From Branchiostoma lanceolatum (taxonomy: Eukaryota; Chordata; Leptocardii; Amphioxiformes; Branchiostomatidae), in assembly GCF_035083965.1 (NCBI RefSeq), contig NC_089722.1, positions 33,713,958-33,777,957 on the forward strand: a stretch of 64,000 nt of DNA, in the 5' to 3' direction. Position 1 is the stretch's first letter. Each line of letters opens with the position of its first letter. Shown here piece after piece: positions 11,371 through 19,599 of the stretch. The notes below the pieces were generated by a model. The model did no database searches. It saw only the letters and a program-made list of their open reading frames with translations, and was not told the origin of the DNA. Both the position numbers and the translations under genes were made by a program.

Positions 11371-14137
11371 AAGGTAATAAGGCTGAAGTCTGCAGTTGAA
11401 AGTTGAAGGTAAAAGGGATCTGAATTGTAACCGATTAATTCTTAGTGGCCTTGTCTGGTAACCAAGCTTTGGCGGCTGTAAGTTCCGAAAATCTTTATAA
11501 TGCTGTCTCTGCTCACTTCTCTCCGCTATTGCTGACTACGTTATCGGATTTGTTTGGTACTTCACTTCGTTGAAGAAAAACACATCAGATTTCACGTTGT
11601 TGATGGTGATGGCACAGCAATAACAGACTAATTCCTTTGGCTAAACCATAACAACTCATGTATCTGTATAGACATAGCCGTGTTTTTCTGAGGCTCATTT
11701 CTCAGTAAAATGATCTTAGCAGTAACGTTACATATAGGGCGTATTCACGTGACGTCATCACCCCTGCCCTCCGTGGGCGGCCATGTTGGTGCTCACCCTG
11801 CAGCGAAGTTTCTCGGTGTCCGACGGTCTCTAAATTTCCAAGGAATGCGAAGTCGTCTGATCGCTGTTTTATTATATGCAAAGAGTCTCCAGCCTCACAT
11901 CCTTTTCACTACAAAAATCCAATTTCACCTACTGGAAATGACCCATTATCGACAAGCGAGGAAAGGTTTTCCCCTGCAGCCTACAAACATGGCCGCTAAA
12001 CTGTTTACAGAGTACGCATAAAATCAGTTTACAGCATACAAGTGTTTCAAGGCTTGCAACCACGTAGTACAGTGTCTTGAGTGTCGTGAAAAATTTTGTT
12101 GACAGGGAGTACGTTATGATCGGGAAAGTTCGACGTTGAAAGACCCCCAGTTTCAAGCAACGACTACACGGTGCCGCGACTGTGTTACACAACGGGCCTG
12201 TAATTTGCTTTACGACCAGATACAAAAGGTTTCCATACACTCACGTTGATTCTCAAACTTCAACTATTTAGATCCGCTGTTCGTATGTCAGAAATCCACT
12301 TTTGTTTCAGTCGTTAGTCCCTTCGTATGTCCCCGCGCCTACACGAGAACCGCCAAACCAATCTTACTGTTACCCGATCAGTGTGTGCTTTAACAGTCCC
12401 AATCCAACATCTGACCAATGACGTTAGATATATTAGGGCTGTTCTAGATCAAAGTTGTGCGAGGAAAACATGGATTCTTTGCTTTAGAAGCACAAAAACA
12501 TTGGAATCGTCCCGCAAGTTAAACGAAGTAAATAGGTCAAAACTCAGAGAAGACTTCCATTGTATCAACTCTTCGTGCGTACCTACACACAGAAACTACG
12601 CCGGGTTGTCGCCTCACAAAAGCCCGACAAACGATGTTCTTGTGTTCGGTACAGTTCCACAACGGTAACGTTACCGTCTCAACGGACTGACTGGACCGAC
12701 GCAAATGCGCAGTTGGAAGACCTTGTCAGGCCCGGGGCACTCAAGAGACGGATACCAGTTTCCTGTTTGTCGTCACCTTCAAAGTATAGTAAACTGTTTC
12801 AAGAATAGTGACGATATACTGTTAATGCATTTAAGTTCACGCGGTTTTTATTTCGAGCTCAGGAGAAAATGGAGTGTTTGCGGTGGTTTTAAGTTCGCGG
12901 CAGCGCTATAGTCACATACTACAGTATTGAACAAACATGTTTGTGGTGAAACGTCGCCGTGAAAACTGAGAACATAAAACGACCGGGAGCATTTCTGCAT
13001 TTACAGTATATAGTGTTACCATTCCCGTGGGCCAAATGTGAGTGGGGCACAGTAGTCGGGAGGAGTATCAGTTTCTGTTCTATTATAGGACACGAGTCAG
13101 ACATTTGATATAAATTTCATATCATACTTTTTACCTGCTACAATAAAGTTCTTCTATATTATATTTTATAGAACACTACACACTAAAAAAACTCAAACAA
13201 TTTTAGGCCAACAAAACATGACAACGTCATCCAAAAGATAACGTTATGAGGCGTGTAAGTTATAATTTTACATTTAAAAAAGAAATGGCATTAAAAAACA
13301 CTGTCAGGCTGTCAATTAAATCTAACAGGCCGAATCGTTAGTACGGAATTTCAAGTTCACATTTAAATCTAAACGTCTACAACAACTGTCTGCTTATTCT
13401 AGCTTCATTTACTATCGTTGTCAATTAACAAACTTTAGAATTCTACAGATGTAGCTTAGCATGAAGTAACAGTCGTCAGTCTGTTTACCTATAAAACTCA
13501 CTACGTACTTGCCCTACATATTAACAAAAGTAATCAGAACCTAAAGCTGCTCTTGAATAGGAAGACTTATTAGGAAAAAAAGCAGTGGATTTTTTTTACT
13601 ATGTGTTAGTTCTAGATAACAAATTAATGCTAAAATAATATACAAAATATTATTTCATGTGCATTATTTGCCGTGTACAATATTGTGTCCTAATATTCTT
13701 ACAAATAAAAAAAGTGACATTTTTCTTTACCTTCCTAACACATGCGCTGACACTAGATTGATGAGCTAAATCATAATTTATGTTTTGTCTGAAAAAAAAA
13801 TGTCGTATTGACTACAACCGACCCAACCAAATGTTCTTCATCTTTCAAATACGAAATATTCTCCATCTTTGAAAAATCTTAATTGAGGACTGTGAAATAG
13901 GATTTGTATCGAGCTTGATATTACTCAAAAATTCATAAATAGCATCTAAAAACCCTTCTCAATATATCACACTCAAGTCCCTGTAAGACATGCATGTTAG
14001 GATCATGCGTGTATTCGTCGCTTCGCTGTGTGTCCTACTTGCTTGGCGCCACCCTCTGTAGTAACCACTGGCTAATAATAGAGGCACGGATTAGCAAGCG
14101 AAAAGATTGAGTCAGCGGTTACTTCGAAAGATGACAC
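11371..14137. other. No gene recognised
   Basis: Open frames of 60-113 codons occur on both strands around 11710-12910 but lack homology, splice-supported structure or codon bias, so none is called. From 13150 to 14130 the sequence is AT-rich and featureless. It lies downstream (3') of the serpin cassette array. Confidence 0.4.
11746..11757. promoter_or_regulatory. Overlapping E-box and CRE palindromes
   Basis: CACGTGACGTCA contains the E-box CACGTG and the full CRE TGACGTCA, sharing the central bases. Such a composite is typical of promoters or transposon ends. No associated gene start was identified, so a role is inference. Confidence 0.3.
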
Positions 14138-14238
14138 CTAGGCTAATCTACACTGTAATCTGATGAGAAAGATGAAGGGATGGTCGGTGATGGACGGAGT
14201 AGGAGGCTGTGGCTTTGCTCTATTCCACGTGATCACAC
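14138..14238 (-). pseudogene. Serpin alternative C-terminal exon F (truncated)
   Basis: Sixth and most distal cassette. Acceptor 'attccag' is intact and the entry phase (two bases, then codons) matches the other cassettes. It encodes loop VITWNRAKPQPPTPS, then [10 protein letters not shown]. The expected '[12 protein letters not shown]' strand is replaced by LQCRLA and a stop, so the last beta strand (s5B), needed for serpin folding, is lost. By alignment with the other cassettes the predicted scissile bond would be Arg-Ala. It shares its upstream intron flank with cassettes B and E. Probably a dead cassette. Confidence 0.75.
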
Positions 14239-14326
14239 CTGGAATCAGATGTACATGTTCCATTCAGGCTTTTAGAGAGAGTCACAAGTCACTGAATATG
14301 TCAACTGGTGCAAAAGGTACTGATTC

Positions 14327-14332
14327 TTTATT
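14327..14332 (-). terminator. Poly(A) signal for serpin cassette E
   Basis: AATAAA on the minus strand, 92 bases beyond the stop codon of cassette E. A homologous site follows cassette B. Separate signals support alternative terminal exons rather than a shared 3' end. Confidence 0.5.
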
Positions 14333-14423
14333 TCAAATTAAAGCATTTAATTTGATAGAGCTTGGACATCATGAAAGTTGCAAATTACTGTAGAATTGGT
14401 TAAGAGTAAATTCAATGTTTGCA

Positions 14424-14557
14424 TCAAAGAGGTTTCTGCATTTTGCCGAAGAAGAGGACAGAGTTGGAACGGTTGTCCCTGATGAGAAAAATGAAGGGAT
14501 GGTCAGGGATGAACGGAGTAGGAGGACGCGGCAACGATCTTTTCATCATCATAACAC
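14424..14557 (-). CDS. Serpin alternative C-terminal exon E (P2-P1 Lys-Arg)
   Basis: Best preserved cassette. Acceptor 'gattccag' is followed by the loop VMMMKRSLPRPPTPFIP, then [20 protein letters not shown] (serpin signature and strands s4B/s5B), then KMQKPL and TGA. The length of 134 nt enters in phase 1, as for the other cassettes. Counting from a standard hinge places Lys-Arg at P2-P1 and Ser at P1', so the predicted targets are trypsin-like or dibasic-cleaving proprotein convertases. The last residues (KMQKPL) are not an ER-retention signal. It is closely related to cassette B in both exon and intron flanks, indicating duplication. Spliced with the constant exons and a 12-residue hinge it would give about 375 residues, a normal serpin length. 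Confidence 0.85.
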
Positions 14558-14867
14558 CTGGAATCAAACACGTCATTGCTTGGTGTTCAGGCATTTAGAA
14601 AGATTCACACAGCATCAAAGAATGAAGAATCGGTTCTAATGATTAACCACTTCTTTATCCAAAAGCATTAAATGTTGCTTGCACAATTAGTTTGCTGTAA
14701 ATCTGGGCGCTGCAAAAATGTCTTCTTCATTGCAAATTCTACATTTCATGCTATCAACATTTTCATCTTGCTAAGTTCAGCTAAGCTAAGCAAAGCAAAG
14801 TAAACAATGATTCTGCCATTCATCTACATCCAACCAAGTTCGATCTGCTATTCGCTATCCTTGATCC

Positions 14868-15495
14868 AAAGTTGTGATCAGTTTTCCAGTCTTCAAGTGA
14901 TCAACTATGTCTACAAATCACTTGTAAAACATTGATTTGATGTAATTAATACAATCACAAGACATTGGTGGTAGGATTTCTGGATACACATCTGACACTG
15001 ACATGGTGAACAATCATTTCAATCTATCTAGAAAAAAGGCAAAAAATCGTCAAGAAGTGAAGGTGGCGTAGACAGTCGAATTATCTTAGCTTATCTTATT
15101 TTATGATCATTTGGGTTTTGGGTATTGAACACTGGTAACACCCTGAACATTAATATGTGCAATCACAATGCACAGTTAAACATTTCACATTTGTGTCTCT
15201 GTGTGTGTTTGTGTATGTAACCAGAATATTTCAAGAAGTTCTGAATGGATTTGTTTAAATAGTTCATTGCTGGAAGGCCCCCTTGCAGCTTCCTTTGCAT
15301 TAAGGTGAATTACTAATCTCAATGCAGAGGCAACTACAGCGTACGCTTACCAAAAAGCTTTGCTTTTTCTAGATGGATAGAAATGATTGTTCACCATGTC
15401 ACTGTCAGATGTGTATCTAGAAATCCTACCATCAATGTCTTGTGATTTGTAGACATAGTTGATCACTTGAAGATGGGAAAACTGATCACAACTTT
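14868..15495. repeat. Long inverted repeat inside the cassette array
   Basis: The left arm (14868-15044) and right arm (15361-15495) are reverse complements over about 140 bp, sharing 'gttgtgatcagttttcc', 'caagtgatcaactatgtc' and 'tggtgaacaatcattt'. The left arm has an extra 36-nt segment after 'ctacaaatcac', bounded by a repeat of 'aatcac'. The spacer is about 315 bp. It is probably a fold-back transposon. It lies between cassettes E and D. Confidence 0.85.
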
Positions 15496-15875
15496 GTTAC
15501 CAAAATTAAGACTGAATTGCAGTTTCATCATCTAACACAATGATAACTGACGACATGCAATGGATGACATGATTTACTAGGGAACTTTACGACTACCCAC
15601 GACAAGAAGATGATGCAAGCCTGAGAACACTTTCCTGACATTCAACAAAAATCAAAGACAGTTCAGTCTCCTCTACTTGAGTGTCAATATGCATATTACC
15701 AGCTTATTATGGCTTCTCATAGCCATTATAATAATTTCCATCTTTTCAATCCACATTTCTTCTCCATCATCACAAACCCATATCACCCAACATCAAGCAT
15801 TATCAGAGATTTCATTAATTATGGGTGACAAATAAGCTATGGGCCAAGCAGGAAAATTTGCAGACTGCTAGCAGT

Positions 15876-16018
15876 TTACACAGCTGGGTTGTACACTTTG
15901 CCATAGAAAAGGATGGAGTTTGAGCTGTTGTGTCTAATGACAACCATGAAGGGATGATCGGCTACATACAGTCGAACAGGCTGCTGTACAATAGCACATT
16001 GCAGCACCATTATCACCC
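15876..16018 (-). CDS. Serpin alternative C-terminal exon D (P1 Gln)
   Basis: Acceptor 'gtttgcag', then GG GTG... The loop reads VIMVLQCAIVQQPVRLYVA, then DHPFMVVIRHNSSNSILFYG, KVYNPAV and TAA. The length (143 nt) and phase match cassette C. The serpin signature is retained but altered (MVVIRHNSS for IFLIRDNRS). By alignment the predicted P2-P1-P1' is Leu-Gln-Cys, an unusual specificity. The loop is three residues longer than in E. It is related to C, with which it shares the 'Cys-Ala' motif and the flank 'ctgggttgtacac'. No reading-frame damage is seen. Confidence 0.75.
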
Positions 16019-16352
16019 CTGCAAACAGAAAACATGCTTTCAAACCTAAAGCATCGATCAGAATCTACATTACACCAGTCAGAGTTCTTTACCGATACAT
16101 GTATAGTTCATTGTATGTAATGTACATATACAAATGTACATGACTATATAGAGTGCCTACTATATGGTGTACATTTACGTTTGTATTTTTACGTTCCACT
16201 AATGATCAAAGCTTTAGATGGCTGCTGAATGTTTGTCAGAGAAAGCTGTGGTTTCTTTATGGTCCTGAGTAAGCTGACAGAAGCTAAGAGAGCTGCTGCA
16301 AAATGGACTCAAATTTGCAGACTTGCTGTAGCTGGTCTATAAAAGTTGGGGT

Positions 16353-16495
16353 CTACAAGGCTGGGTTACACATTTTGCCATAGAAGAGAACAGAGTTTGA
16401 GCGGTTGTCTCTGATGAGAAATAAAAATGGATGGTCAGCGACAATCAGTCGAGGGTCTGGCTCAATCACAGCACACATTGCCATCAGCATCACAC
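16353..16495 (-). pseudogene. Serpin alternative C-terminal exon C (acceptor damaged)
   Basis: Encodes loop [19 protein letters not shown], then [27 protein letters not shown] and TAG. The coding frame is intact, and the predicted P1 is Met (with Cys at P1'), suggesting elastase- or chymotrypsin-like targets. The bases before the exon are 'ttgcaa' where the sister cassette D has 'ttgcag', so the invariant AG is lost. An AG one base downstream would shift the frame and give an immediate TGA. As written, the exon cannot be spliced in frame; a sequencing error or polymorphism is the alternative. Confidence 0.7.
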
Positions 16496-16499
16496 TTGC

Positions 16500-17038
16500 A
16501 AGCAAAAAGCACACTTTCGAACCTTCTTAATAAGCTTTACGCATAGCGCCAAAGTTGTATGTTGGTTCACTGGATAGTTGCACTCAATGCATGCAGCACA
16601 TGAGCTCTGTAGTACACTTATTATTTGCATACTAGTACTCTAGCCTCAGCTGAAAGCTGCTCAACATCTGATACCACCGAGATTTGCATAAATGGAAGCA
16701 GCAACATTGACTGCATGAAGGTCTAACCCTCACAATAGATGGGAAATAGGGAACAGAAAATCAGTTAGTGACTCATGATCAAGTGAGAGAGAGAGTGAGT
16801 GTAGAGAGCTACTGGCAAATGGCCAACACCTGCAAGGCAACAATGGAGTCAAAATTGATGCCCTTACATGTAGTTCTCTATCAAAAGCGTTAAGTTACAT
16901 CCTTGCAACAATGCAAAGTCTCTAAAAAGAGGTTACAAATATTCAGATTCTGCGTTTTTGTTTTGTACACTCAGGCTTTTAAGAAAAGTCACATTAGTCA
17001 CTTAACATGAGATTACTAGTGCTGAAGGCACTAATTCT
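16500..17038. other. Intercassette sequence
   Basis: It contains a stray copy of the cassette flank ('actcaggctttt...aagtcaca', near 16965-16990) that elsewhere lies directly upstream of cassettes E, F and B, but no cassette is attached here. This suggests a lost F-like cassette. Confidence 0.4.
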
Positions 17039-17044
17039 TTTATT
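17039..17044 (-). terminator. Poly(A) signal overlapping the cassette B stop codon
   Basis: AATAAA on the minus strand overlaps the TAA stop of cassette B. It is homologous in position to the signal after cassette E. The overlap arises because the B frame is shifted and extended into its former 3' UTR. Confidence 0.5.
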
Positions 17045-17203
17045 CGATAAAATTCAGAGATAACTCGAGTGATGCTTCAAAGAGGATTTTGCCATAGAAG
17101 AGGAAAGAGGTGGAGCGGTTGTCCCTGATGAGAAACAGGCAGGGTTGGTCAGCGATGAACGGAGTAGGAGGACGCAGCAACGATCTTTTCATCATAATAA
17201 CAC
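17040..17203 (-). CDS. Serpin alternative C-terminal exon B (P2-P1 Lys-Arg, shifted tail)
   Basis: Acceptor 'gattctag', loop VIMMKRSLLRPPTPFIA, then [20 protein letters not shown]. The predicted P2-P1-P1' is Lys-Arg-Ser, as in E. The signature has DQPC where DHPF is usual. After FYGK the sequence lacks about seven bases present in E, so the frame shifts. It reads an unrelated tail, ILFEASLELSLNFIE, to a TAA inside the poly(A) signal. The extra tail may or may not be tolerated, because serpin C-termini are normally buried. The exon length (164 nt) still fits the common phase. It is a duplicate of E, 2.65 kb away, with conserved flanks. Confidence 0.7.
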
Positions 17204-18051
17204 CTAGAATCAAACATGTCATTACTTGTAGAAGCATTTAGAAAGATTCACACAGCATCAAATAAACAATAATCGGTTCTAGCAACAAACTGTGACGGTT
17301 TTTCAATGTTCAGAGAGAAAAGCACCATCGCCACACCTGCGATACGACACACACACACACAAATTTGGGTGTAGCACATAAAATAAAGTTGAATGTCATT
17401 GAAACATAATTACAAAGTTTAACGCTACCTCTCTTAACTTCAATCTGTAACTCTACTTGGCTAGCTTCAACTTTCAACCAAGTAATTGATATAGATGAAC
17501 TTAAGTACAACAAAAGGTTATACTGCTTTTTTGATGCTTACATTTCAAGAATATTTTAGTGCATAATAGCTCCATTACCCTACAATGTATAGAAAACAAA
17601 AATATCTAGGTGCACTGGTGCACCCACAGTAAAAAAATCAGGTGCACAGGTCCAAATTTGGGTGCACACAGGTGCACATGCACCCAGTATGTCAAGCCCT
17701 GAAAGTTGAATGCTGTCTGCAATGAACATGTTTATGTCAGATTGTATAGTATACACCGAGATATATTTTTATATTCAAGCTTGAGAAAATTCACTCTAGA
17801 AAAGATAGAAAAGATTAGATAGATCAAAGCTGGGGATCAACACTAAATCTCAACATTGACTGCAAACACATCTAAGCATTGCAAGATGGGGAATAATGCA
17901 GAACTTCGGTTAGTGAATGAATGAGTACTAGTGTGAGTGCAGAAGACTTCTGTCCAACACCTGCGAGTCCAAATTGCAAACTTGACATGTCTCTACAAAG
18001 CAAAGTTACACCAGTGCAACTATTACCAAGTCTATAAAACGTTGTCTACAA

Positions 18052-18179
18052 TCAAGCTTCAGGTTGGTACATCCTGCCAAAGAAGAGCACAGAGTTGGAG
18101 CGGTTGTCTCTGATGAGGAAGATGAAGGGATGGTCAGCGTCGAACTCTGGAGGCGAACAGGTAGACACGTACATGCCAC
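18052..18179 (-). CDS. Serpin alternative C-terminal exon A (nearest cassette)
   Basis: Acceptor 'cattttgcag', then loop [41 protein letters not shown] and TGA. This is a complete serpin signature with strands s4B and s5B. The loop is three residues shorter than in E, so P1 cannot be fixed by simple alignment; Thr/Cys/Ser are candidates. It lies only 36 nt from constant exon 7. That gap is too short for a normal intron and contains no hinge coding. See exon 7 and the missing-hinge finding. Confidence 0.8.
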
Positions 18180-18215
18180 CTGCAAAATGAAAATACCTTT
18201 TGGAAACCTTTAAAC

Positions 18216-18334
18216 CTCCACAAAAGCCTTGTGCACCACGGCAGAGATGAACAGATCCTTGCTTCCCGTCATGCCAGAAAAGTCTGCTGCATCGCTGAAA
18301 GCCTCTGCCATACCCATCTTTGCAAGGGTGTCAC
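18216..18334 (-). CDS. Serpin constant exon 7
   Basis: Encodes '[20 protein letters not shown]', then '[17 protein letters not shown]': the helix I / strand s5A region ending exactly where the reactive-loop hinge (normally V-N-E-E-G-T-E-A-A-A-A-T) should begin. The acceptor is 'cctgcag' in reverse, and the entry phase (G|GT) joins exon 6 as 'GLG-D-TL'. The exon can end at GAG|GTTTAA, but that leaves phase 0, whereas every cassette requires phase 1. Reading on gives a stop one codon later. The hinge segment and original donor therefore appear to be deleted or unassembled here. Confidence 0.85.
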
Positions 18335-18387
18335 CTGCATTATTCAAAATTGAAAAAAAAAAAACTTAAGTTAGTCAGACCTATAAA

Positions 18388-19082
18388 TAGGTCATGGTTC
18401 ACAGTGCCATGGACACCAGTGTTATACTTAGCACCATGGACAGGCCCTGTTTCTGTTTGTTATACCATGGACAGGTCCCGTTTCTGAGTGTTATTATCAG
18501 CAGCAGGGTTTTTTTGTATTATACTTAGCACCATGGTAAGGCCCTGTTTCTGTGTAATTTTCAGCAACAGGGTTTTTTTGTGTTATACTTAGCACCATGG
18601 ACAGGCCCTGTTTCTGTGTTATTTTCAGCAACAGGTATTTTTGTGTTATACTTAGCACCATGGACAGGCCCTGTTTCTGTGTAAGTTTCAGCAACAGGGT
18701 TTTTTCTGTTATACTTACCACCATGGACAGGGCCTAATTCTGTGTGTTATACTTAGCACCATGGGCGCGCGCAGGTCCTGTTTTTGTGTTATACTTAGCA
18801 CCATGAACAGGCCATAATTCTGTGTGTTATACCATGGACATGTCCTGTTTCTGAGTGTTATTTTCAGCAACAGGTTTTTTTGGTGTTATACTTAGCACCA
18901 TGGACAGGCCCTAATTCTGTGTGTTATACCATGGACATGTCCTGTTTCTGAGTGTTATTTTCAGCAACAGGGTTTTTTGTGTGTGTTATACCTAGCACCT
19001 TTGACAGGGCCTAATTCTGTGTGTTATATTTAGCACCATGGGCGCAGGTCCTATTTCTGTGTTATACTTGCACCATGAACAG
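18388..19082. repeat. Minisatellite in serpin intron 6
   Basis: Roughly ten imperfect copies of a 55-75 bp unit are built from 'gttatacttagcaccatgg', 'acaggccctgtttctgtgt' and 'tttcagcaacagggtttttt'. The repeating ATG gives a spurious minus-strand frame of tandem 'KQGLSMVLSITQK'. Confidence 0.85.
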
Positions 19083-19330
19083 GCCCCTAAGCAAAGTGAA
19101 GATGAATTTCATGTTGTCATTGAATGCTCTAGATATGATGTTTTACGTAATAAGTTATTCACACATTTCTCAATTCAAGTACAACAGATTTCCATAGACT
19201 CGATGCTACAGACAGATTTGAATATATCTTTGGATGCAACAACTCCCACGATGATATCTACCCAGCTAGTCACAGTAATAAGTATGGTGTGAACATTGTC
19301 ACTTTTGTACATCACTAGATTTCTAAAGGT
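19083..19330 (+). pseudogene. LINE C-terminal fragment
   Basis: Plus strand: 'QSEDEFHVVIECSRYDVLRN' and 'KLFTHFSIQ' match the terminal Cys/His region that follows the reverse transcriptase of several LINEs ('EDE.Hfl..C..Y...R..l'). There is no RT core and it is 5'-truncated. The element is in serpin intron 6, antisense to the gene, and abuts the minisatellite. Confidence 0.65.
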
Positions 19331-19454
19331 GCGCGCGTGTGTGTAAGGGGGGTGGTGGTGGTGTTGGGGATGCCAAAATCAGGTCTGAATCTGTGTCACT
19401 CATAGAACCATGCATGTTAACATGGCTTCTGTCAACTCCCTGCTGCAGACTTAC

Positions 19455-19583
19455 CCAGCCCAAACTCCTGCTCCAGTTTGAAGCGGGGCAGCGACAGGTT
19501 GACCTCTGTGCTGTACATCTTGCTGCTGACAGTCTGCAAGGTCGTTGCTGTGAGGGCAGACTCCAGGTCCCTGATCCCCTCCA
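19455..19583 (-). CDS. Serpin constant exon 6
   Basis: Encodes 'EGIRDLESALTATTLQ', 'VSSKMYSTEVNLSLPRFKLE' and 'QEFGLG'. This is the helix F-H region and the conserved 'v.lPkF.le' strand (s2C/s6A) of serpins. Acceptor 'cctgacag', donor 'ctggGTAAGT'. It starts by completing the last codon of exon 5 (G|TG, Val) and ends in phase 1. All expected residues are present and no damage is seen. Confidence 0.92.
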
Positions 19584-19599
19584 CTGTCAGGATGAAAAA

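Noticed and set aside
14163..14639. Plus-strand reading frames of 74-76 codons
   Set aside because: They are antisense to serpin cassettes F and E; the minus-strand translation gives clear serpin C-termini with correct acceptors.
18497..18724. Minus-strand frame with tandem KQGLSMVLSITQK units, resembling a repeat protein
   Set aside because: It is generated by a minisatellite whose copies change length and frame elsewhere in the array.
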